From assembly GCA_019096065.1 (NCBI GenBank), contig JAGUCH010000006.1:4732001-4796000 (forward strand): DNA of 64,000 bases, given 5' to 3'. The translations under genes and the position numbers were made by a program. How positions within the stretch are numbered: the stretch's first letter is position 1; every line of letters starts with the position of its first letter. The notes under the pieces were generated by a model. The model was not told the origin of the DNA and made no database searches. It saw only the letters and a list, made by a program, of their open reading frames with translations. This stretch comes from Paracyclopina nana. Taxonomy: Eukaryota > Arthropoda > Copepoda > Cyclopoida > Cyclopettidae. Positions 56,101 through 64,000 of the stretch are shown piece after piece.

Positions 56101-58326
56101 TAAATTAGCCACGCGTGGCTTTAAACTTGAGCCCCTTCTCCCACTTCTTCTTAAAGTCTTCGCCTTGAAAATTATCCTATGATGTCTTCTTTCAGATCAC
56201 AGGATTAATTTATGCATGCAGCAAGCCCCTGACAATATAAACGTAGTGCAAATAGCCAGCCTTCACTACTCAAGCTATTTATCGGCCATTCAAATAGATA
56301 TTAGATGTTGCTTTATCTCCGAAGCTGAAAAAGCTCTTCTCAACCATTTCCAGAGGAGCTACTGACATTTTAAAAGGCTGTCATTGCATATTTTCTTAAA
56401 TCATATAAAAGTGCTTTTAAGGAAGTAAGGTGTGGCTAATTGTCATTGTCAAACTGCCATCGCACACGCTAGCTGGCTTCATAAAGTCCTTTTCATTAGA
56501 AGCTTATCTCAAAAAATTGTGTGAATATACGAGAATAAGTTCCCATTAGGACACTCACACCACAAAAGCCTACTAAAATTAAATTAAGACCTAAGGAAGA
56601 CAAAGTTTTTTCATTAGCCCAATTTGGGCACACAGGAAAAAAGCCTTGAAGGTGGCCATGTAATTTTTTCATTGAGGATATACGCGTGTCATTTTCTTCA
56701 CTAGGGAACCTAAATATGCATGAAAAGTACAGTATACGCAGCTAAATTATTTTCCCAAAGATCCATGCAATCAAGGAAAAGATAAGTTATTTGCTTTCGT
56801 TCCTTTCATTAGATCTAAAGGCTCATCTCTCTTCATTCAATATCAGACTCTCCTGGTCAAGAGCTCAAAGCTTAGCAACAGAAAAAGTCAGACCTTGCAG
56901 GCTTACATCCAAAGGCCCAGTAATGCGGAAGCACAATAATTAATTAAGGAAAGCAGAAGTGTAAGTGAAAGCAGAGGCTGGAATTAAAAACTCGGTAGCT
57001 TGCTTTTCTAAAAGCACTAAAACAGATACTAAACAAGAGTAGCAAGGAGTGAAAGTTTCTGACATCTAAAAGTAAACCTAATTGCACTTACTTCACCGTG
57101 GGTAATTCTCTGACACTGGCAGTTATGTCCACAGCCTCAAATTCCTTTTTCTCCACAAGTTGCAGCAAGTCCCACAACTCTTTTCTCTGCGAGCCCAGTA
57201 GGCCCTTTTTGGGCTTCAACCCGTGCTTCAGAACGTGCTCGAGAACAATGAAAAAATGCTGCAAGGGAATATGATCGGAATCCAATTGATGGCCGAACCG
57301 AAGACTCGAATCCAGGACTTCCTTGATCACCAGCTTCAGTATGTTGACCAAGTTGCTTTTTTCTATTTGCACAGGATCACGTTCTAGAAAAGGAAGAGAA
57401 TGGCTGTAAATTAAAGGCCACATTGGTACACACTGAATTAAAGGCCACCTCGGGCATTCCCCACCGGGTAATTAGGATAAATTTTCTCAAGGCGATCGAG
57501 CTCTGGCGTGATTGCTAAACTATCTGGGGGTTTCCTTTGTCTCATGACCTCGGAGGCCATGGCGGCCATGCCTTGGTCCTCGACCTCCTTCAAGCATAGC
57601 CAGTCGCCGTCCACGGACACGCGGAAATTGCACAAATACAGCGTATCGCTGTGGGTCGCAGTTTCACTACTTCCACAAGCCTCGCCTTCCCCTTTGTCCA
57701 ACATGGTATACGCGTAAATGGTAAACTATTGAAGTGAGCCTTTTTAAGATCAGCTTAACATTGGCTACAAGCACTTGCACGCATGCGTGAAAGGCTTTTC
57801 TTTGCGGGCTTTCTCCCAGGCCGGGCCCCTGGAGCTTGGAAGGCCCAAGGGACGTACAATGAATGAAATTGAGTGTCTGTTTTCTTGCGCAAAAAATCGT
57901 ACACTTTCTGAGCCCGAAATGTATGCTAATTCGTGCGAAATGGCAATTTTCGCAAAATGCCTTTGATTTGCAATTGCTTTTTGCTGCAACATCACTTTTC
58001 TAAATTGAATTAAAGCGTGATTGGTAGCCTGTTATGTCAATGCAATTTTTACCTCCAATCCATACTCGTTTTGATCTCATGGGAGATTGATCAATGAGCA
58101 AGTCAGGCATTCTTTGCCCAGCACGATCTAGGTTGTAGTAAGACCTGCTGGCCGCAGAGGAGTGGGTCATTTCTTGGAGAAATTCCCTCGTTTTCACTCC
58201 GAATGACGAGGTAGGCGATGAAGCTGAAGAGGTCGTTGCTGCTGAACTTGAGGTGGGAGTTGTCGAGTCCATTTTGAAACTATCAATATTGACATAGGAA
58301 AAAGGTGCTGATTCGACGCTGAGCAT
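53162..58326 (-). CDS. Rufy: RUN and FYVE domain protein (RUFY1/2-like endosomal adaptor)
   Basis: Core exons, 5' to 3': 57383-57092, 56022-55815, 55755-55577, 55461-55302, 55249-55040, 54983-54843, 54585-54488, 54260-54044, 53969-53739, 53299-53162. Two alternative first coding exons fit the frame: 58326-58053 (MLSVESAPF..., 91 codons) and 57704-57449 (MLDKGEGE..., with [17 protein letters not shown]). With the first, the protein is 715 aa. Exons 57383-55577 encode the RUN domain ([22 protein letters not shown]). A coiled coil follows ([32 protein letters not shown]), then a C-terminal FYVE zinc finger with RRK-HHCRHCG across the last junction, C-x2-C pairs and KPVRICDNC. The FYVE domain binds PI3P on early endosomes and RUN contacts small GTPases. 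A block at about 54737-54650 (ending near [18 protein letters not shown]) resembles the next RUFY coiled-coil exon, but I find no usable donor for it, so it is left out. Confidence 0.88.
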
Positions 58327-58648
58327 AAGCTCAACTTTGCGATTCGCGACTATGGCGATTTATGGGATTTCATGAAAGCTTTGGTGGGATATAGGGCAGC
58401 CCTAAGGACAACACTACACTATCATAGCCAACTGATATATAGTAGGAGCAAGTTTGTAACGATTGACGCGTAAGATAGCAACGCGCATGATGTGCGCAGC
58501 GAGTGCAAGAAGTGTGCAACGCTCACGGAAAGCGAGAGGGCTTTTCTAAGGCCAACAAAAGGCTTTCCGAATTCCAACAACTGTATGATGATAGGTTTGT
58601 TTTAGTGGGAGCAATTAGTAAGTCTTTTACAATTCATTGTGACAGTCG

Positions 58649-61600
58649 TCAGTGAAGGTTAGGAGTTGCTGCTACTCTTGGCGATTTACGAGTGGACGAC
58701 ACATATTTCCTTGAACTGCTGGGAGTTCGAGACGCCACCAAAACCTTTTTGATGAACGGAGCGGCCTCTTGTCGGCCTCCCCTGGGAGTCACGACTCGAT
58801 CAGACAAGTGCCTCTTGACTCTATCAGACTTGGGAGTGGTCACATCGTAGATTGTTTCCTTGAGACTGGTTGGTACGACGATCTGAGGCTTGGGAGATCG
58901 CAAGGACTTGCTCCGGTGAACATTGATCAAGTTTTCCGTGAATATTTGGCTGTCGTCATTCTCTTTCTGCATTGGGTGGGTGTGCAGTCTAACATTTATC
59001 TTGTTCTTATTGGCAGGGGTTTGAGCAGATTTGGACCGTTGCACAGTGGCCACAATATTGTTTTGCCTTTCTTTTAGGGGACTTCGCACCTCACCATCAT
59101 AGCCAATAGTAAGAAAACGACGACCTTCAATGCGCTTGGATTTTCTGGTTTGGTTCGACGACCCTGAAATAAATTATTCAAGAGGCCGCTTTTCTCGAGC
59201 TTGCAAAAAACTCTTTACCTTTTGGTGTGTTCGACCGAGCTGGCGGCTGCACAGAAGGTTTTTTGTCGCGAGCTTTTTCAACAGGCTGGATTTCCTTTCC
59301 ATACTCGATATTTCCATAAATAGGCTCGTCCTTAATAAGAGGAGAGGGCTTTGAAGGCATACCAGACCTTTTAGCTGTTTCGGTGGACGCTGAAGTCCTG
59401 ATGCCAGTTAGTGTTTGTCGTCTTGTAGCGTTGGCTGAAGCACCAACAAGAGATGGAGTCTTTCCTGAATGCAGACACACACAAAAAAGCTATAAATGAA
59501 AGAAGCTGGTAAAGCGAAATTATTCGTTACCTGCTATTCCCATCCTGGCAGATGTGCGTCTTGTAGTGACGGCCGATGCCGGAGTTCTTGCCGCAGGTCT
59601 CGGTCCTCTTCTAGGAGTAATCAAAGGAGGAGGCAATGCTGGTTTGGTAAAAGTTTCGACATTTTTGGAAACCAGGCCTCTTCTTTCAGTTCGAATCCTT
59701 ATGATGGAAGACCTTTTGCAGCCCGAAGTGTCCTCAAAAGCCAACTGAGTGGTTCTAGACTTAGAGCTGAAGAAATCATTGGCATCCATCCACTCGTTCT
59801 CATTTGAAGACGGAAAGTCATCCTTGGCCTCTTCAATCTCAGTCGGTGACTTGATAGTAGGGTTTCGAGAACGGGGCCGACCTCTCTGCAATAAACGGAA
59901 ATGAGTAAGTTTTCTGAGAGAGCAAAAATGAATAACCCACCTCTTGAATAATGCTGTTTGGAATGGAGGGCCTAACTGGAGTCTCCACTGGAGGCGAGGG
60001 GAGCATTAGGTCCGGGTTGGTAATGCAGGGCCTCGGGAGAGCCGACGTTGACATGGACATCCTTCTGCTGTCATCATTGGTCAGCTCCAATTTCTTGACC
60101 AAATCCTTGACCGAGGAGTTACGATTCTTCAAGCTAGCCCGAGCAGCAGCGCCTCTGTTGAGATTATTGTCAACCTTCAACGCAGCAAGCTCGAAAGCAG
60201 ATGATTGCCTTCGAACATAGGTCATAGGGATGTCAGTCCTAGGAGCGAATGCTTCATAGGCGGACGATTGCCTCCTCATTGATCTTGTGGTGACAATTGA
60301 CCGAGGCATAGTCAACTCCTCAAGGGTGAACCTATCAGGGTCGTCATCCGGTTTGCCGAAAGAGATCTCGTGGTCTTCCGGATCATGGAAGGGACCAAAC
60401 GACTTTTCGATCATGGAGCTAATGTCCTGTCTTAGATTGGACAAGGATTCGTTCACCTTTAACGAGGCATTTTTGGAGCTTTCATGCTGATCCTGGCTTG
60501 ATTTGATGTGCACTCTTGGCTCTTGCAGCTGGCCATCCCGAAAGCTGATCTTGATTCGTGTGGTCTTCCGACCGTCCGGCGTGGCATTTTCAATTTTCAT
60601 TGGACTTGGCTTGACTCGAAAAGTATTTGGTTTGCCACGTCTGAGTTGGCTTTTGAGTTGCGTATCTTCAAGTGAGGGCAAATTCAAGCTTTCCTTGTTC
60701 AAAAGCATCAATGCCTTCTTATGAGCCAATTCCTGGGACTTCCTCCTGGCCACTCCAATCTTCCTTTCGCTGGGGGAGCATGGTTTCTTATTGCCACGTT
60801 TTGCTACTCGTCCTGAACAAGAAGACTTGGAACTAGCCAACGAGTCCATGGAACCGACAGAATTCCTCGACGATCTGTAGGATGAATTGAGGCTGGCATT
60901 ATCCGTCTCGTCTTCGCCAAAAGCGTTAGCTGATAGATCTTGACTTGCGCTCGGCATTCCATACTCCAAGGAAGCTGGTGTGCCTGTAACAAAAAGATGG
61001 TGTGTAATAAAGCTCGGCTAATCATTTTCGAAGCAAGTGTTTTACCTGGAGTATTCTTTAAATTGTTGAAGGTTGGCTTGCTGGGTAAAGGCGTTTTAGG
61101 TAAAGTGTTTCCGTCAAAATGGTGATGAATGATCAAGGTGGGCTCCTTGAATTTGGCTCCATCAACCAAAGATTTCTTCCTCTTGAAGCGATTCTTGATG
61201 GAAACACTTCTTGCCCGTGTCACAACCTTTGGAGTGAACGCGGATTCCAAAGCCGCTTTCCTGTGCTTTGAGTTTGGAGACATGTCCGGCTCATCCACGG
61301 AAACCTTCCTCTTGACTGGTAATCGTGGCGATTGGAAGATTGGAGTGGGAGCCGCTGAAGAGGCCGCCGAAAAATCGGATCTCATGCCAGCCGGGGTTGT
61401 TGATCTGAAAGGAACCAATTGGTCAATGTTTACATCCATGGGTTACGACTGACATCAGTTTACCTTATTGCCTTGTGAAGGCCTTTCATAGTGGCAGTGA
61501 AAACCCTCGACAAGGACCCACTCCTCCTCTTCTTTTTGACAGACTTCCTTCGACGAGCACTGGGACCTGCGCCATAAACTTCGTAATCTTCGTCCTCGTC

Positions 61601-62578
61601 GGACAGTTCGTCACTACAGGCTGTCAGTAGCGGAATATGCAAGGCTTCGTCTAATGCCTGGTCAATCATGCAAACAGAGTCCGAATTCCTAATGAGGACT
61701 TCCACGATATCGAGCTTAACGTTCAAATCCGGATCGACCTTCTTGAGGTCTTCGTTCACAGGAAAAAGACTGGGTGTGAACACAATGGCCAAGCTTCTGG
61801 AATCCATTTTGTTCGAGGCCGAATTGGCGGCGACTTTCGACAAAAATCGTACAAGGCATGTCAATGATGAGGCATGCAATGGAGGTAGTAAAAGACAAGC
61901 GGACAAAATTGCATCAATTTTCTGCTCGGAATTGGACAATTTACAGCACCTGAGGAAAAAAAATAAAAGCTTCAGTAATAAACTCAGGTGACGACTGTTA
62001 TGCCCTGGGGCTACAATGTGTCATAAACAAGAAATGAGACTTGTGACCGTTTCGACTACTGCATAATGCCCCACTTACTTGATAAATGTGTCATGAAATC
62101 GTGTGGGTATCAATGGTTCGGGCAGCTCCCGCAGCCATTGTTTCAGCAAACTGCCGACATCCAAGGCCGAAATTGTATCTTGACTGGTGCCAATAAAAAA
62201 TGTCTCGGCTTCCTCAATTTCAACCCTCATGGCACGCTGGCGTCCGGCACTGCCAGCCTTGCGAAAAAGGCCATCCGTATCAATGTGTTCAGTGAGGAAA
62301 TTCAAAATCGCCACTAGAAAATGAGGCACTCGAAGATCGCAGCCTCCGTCCAGAATGAGCGAGGTTGGGGCAAGGTCTCGCAAAGGCCGTCCAAATACAC
62401 TTGAGATGGTGGTGGCAGCCGCGGCTTTTTTTCCAGGAGTTCCAGGGAAATGTCGACTTTTGGTCGCCTTGTGTGGCTTTGAAAGTCCGACCCCCAATGA
62501 CTTGAGTTTATCTCTACAAAGGCCGTGAAGGCCCCTCAAAGACTCGGGGTCATTGGCCAAGCTCGAACAGTGCTTCAT
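58649..62578 (-). CDS. Arhgap11a: ARHGAP11A-like Rho GTPase-activating protein
   Basis: Seven coding exons (62578-62079, 61949-61464, 61404-61046, 60983-59941, 59885-59531, 59464-59219, 59163-58649) encode 1,167 aa. The RhoGAP domain spans about residues 58-245: VFGRPLRDLAP at its start, the arginine finger in DGLFRKAGS, LLKQWLRELPEPLIPTRFHDTF, and the NKMDSRSLAIVFTPSLFP helix. Position near the N-terminus and a following long basic Ser-rich tail match ARHGAP11A. The tail (about 900 aa) is disordered, with many SP/TP sites, KRK/RRK clusters that can act as nuclear signals, and three RRQSSA(Y/F)E-type repeats near 60200-60280. Orthologues are mitotic proteins that locally tune RhoA at cytokinesis. 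Start ATG 62578 is close to an E2F-like site (62677-62687), in keeping with cell-cycle control. A C-terminal KRHLSDRVVTPRGG stretch may be a phospho-site cluster. Confidence 0.85.
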
Positions 62579-62676
62579 TTTCCCTTTTTAGAACTCGTCC
62601 ACCTTCGCCATAACAGTCAACTCAATTTTGTTGTGATTCTCAGTTTGGCTGCACTGTTTGAATTCGCCGCTTCCAA

Positions 62677-62687
62677 TTGGCGGAAAA
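62677..62687. promoter_or_regulatory. E2F-like site upstream of the RhoGAP gene
   Basis: TTGGCGGAAAA closely fits the E2F consensus and lies about 100 bp upstream of the RhoGAP start codon. Inverted CCAAT boxes (GATTGG) lie nearby at about 62707 and 63078. Confidence 0.45.
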
Positions 62688-63330
62688 AGTGACCGTACTC
62701 AATTTTGATTGGTTGCTACCAAGAAAATCTTCAGCTGCACGCCGGGTTCAAGAACTATCTTACATCGCAAAATTGAGAAAATTCCAAATGGAATGCAGGC
62801 CGCTTGAGTCCACAAAGATCGACGCAGCAATCAATTTGAATAAACTTTTGAACAATTGGAGCGAAATGACTTTGAAATTTTGCAAATGTTTCCCGAATGT
62901 CGTCAATTTTAGGCTTGAACTAAAAAAGTAGGCAATATTTGTAAACCTTTGAGTTTCTTATCATATGCAAACTTCATTTACCTTGGTGACATTATCAGTT
63001 TAGTTTTTGCATGAGTCATCTCTGCAGTTTTCACAATAAGGTTTTTAAAAGCACGCGTCCCACCGTGCATTTCGTTTGATTGGCTTGACAAACGCTCAGC
63101 ACGCCAATCAGCTGACTTAACGCCTCAAGAATGCGGTGGTGCGCTACCCAAATCGGAACAAAAGCCATCGTAAGTCAGGCCAAATCGACTTAACGCCCTT
63201 CATAAGGAGAAAGTGAATCAAGGGTGGACTCGGTCACAATTTGTGTTTTAAATTCACTCAAGATTTTTATTGTTCGTCAAATTGTCGTGTCATCCTCGTT
63301 TCTAGCTGTGTTTTTAGTCGCCCCCCGTGA

Positions 63331-63341
63331 TTTGGCGGAAA
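63331..63341. promoter_or_regulatory. E2F-like site upstream of the 63.4-kb gene
   Basis: TTTGGCGGAAA fits the E2F consensus and lies about 93 bp upstream of the putative start codon of the plus-strand gene. It is a second copy of the motif in the same divergent region. Confidence 0.4.
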
Positions 63342-63433
63342 TCTTGCCATTTGTTTATTGAGCCACGTGTTCAACTCCTTCAAGCGAAGCTAACCACCTG
63401 TAGCTTTTCAAGGTGACAAAAAAATGCCGGAAA

Positions 63434-63725
63434 ATGTCTCTTGAAAGTGTGGAAGAAGTTGAAACAGCTCCATCCGGGTCGCTTGAGGAGGTCAGTGTGA
63501 CCTCTGAATTTGACTCTGGAGCACCGAGACCGCGAAGAAGAAGTCTATCCCGGCTGAGGAGGAGGCTGTCCCGGACTTTTCGTCTCAGTTTTAGTGGGTC
63601 TTTGTCAGATTTTGCTCACAACTTTACGATCGACGAGCGAGCTGAAATACCGGATTCGGAAGGAGGAGGCAATAATGCGTCCAAGTCCTTGGATCCAGAA
63701 GACATTTTGCCAAACAAGTTTAACG
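63434..63725 (+). CDS. First coding exon of an unidentified gene (3' part outside window)
   Basis: ATG 63434 opens 97 codons plus one base, ending at a good donor (G|GTAAGA at 63726). The protein starts acidic (MSLESVEEVETAPSGSLEEV), then has a striking arginine-serine block PRPRRRSLSRLRRRLSRTFR, followed by SFSGSLSDFAHNF and a Ser/Asp-rich end. The Arg/Ser block looks like a cluster of basophilic kinase sites or a membrane-binding basic patch. A short upstream frame (63424-63444) overlaps this start. Only one exon is visible, so no family call is made. Confidence 0.6.
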
Positions 63726-64000
63726 GTAAGATAAACACAAAAGCACATACAATCTTTTTTATGGTGATCGATTGAAATGCTCGTATATCATTGTGTGATT
63801 TTCCTGAGGAGTCTTCCTTTTTTCTCTGCTCAATGTGTGTTCGTGCTGAAACAGCACTTTTTAATGCATGTTCCCCAGACCCCACTTGATCCACTCCAAA
63901 TAGTCTTTGAATGAATCCGGATTCTCTTTTTTGACAATTTGTGGTAGTAAGTAGGTGGCACTGAAGAGTGCTCTTAGAAATCTTTTCGATTTCTTTTTCT

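Overview
This is a window of animal nuclear DNA: spliced genes with canonical GT...AG junctions, mostly short introns (about 55-80 bp) with a few longer ones, metazoan-only families and AT-rich intergenic DNA rich in short TA/CTA-type repeats. A facilitated-trehalose/sugar transporter of arthropod type, intron size and gene density suggest an arthropod, perhaps a crustacean, but the lineage is inferred and not proven. Exon-intron models were built by hand from reading frames, splice sites and remembered family sequences; every full model below adds up to a whole number of codons across its junctions.

Layout. 1-6.5 kb: the 3' part of an EGF/kelch-like secreted protein (+), an SLC2-type sugar transporter (-), and a small GPI-anchored Ly6/three-finger protein (+). 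6.5-17.3 kb: a housekeeping block with Prp8 (-), its head-to-head neighbour Plrg1 (+) and the Ran GTPase (-). 19.9-24.9 kb: two low-complexity genes of unknown function (+), separated by a degenerate tRNA-Glu-like sequence and a 150-bp fold-back element. 25.8-31.2 kb: an EF-hand rhomboid protease gene (+) split by a 3,873-bp LTR retroelement with identical LTRs. 34.1-42.5 kb: an orphan class A GPCR (+), Bbs2 (-) and a two-pore channel (+). 42.5-48.9 kb: a 6.4-kb stretch with no supported gene, then a TMEM151-family membrane protein (+). 53.2-62.6 kb: a RUFY (RUN + FYVE) endosomal adaptor (-) and an ARHGAP11A-like RhoGAP (-). The first coding exon of one more gene (+) begins at 63.4 kb.

Themes. 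Prp8 (U5 snRNP core) and Plrg1 (Prp19/NTC complex) both serve the spliceosome and share a 703-bp divergent promoter region. Convergent genes are packed extremely tightly: the stop codons of the Ly6 gene and Prp8 are directly adjacent, and those of the GPCR and Bbs2 are 16 bp apart. Bbs2 and the two-pore channel share a 454-bp divergent promoter region.

The most striking event is the young LTR insertion. The element has a 5-bp target duplication, identical 233-bp LTRs, a lysine-tRNA-type primer site, a gag-like reading frame, no visible pol, and a polypurine-like motif repeated six times toward its 3' end. It sits inside the rhomboid coding exon upstream of the catalytic serine, so this allele should be null, while the interrupted frame on either side is otherwise intact.
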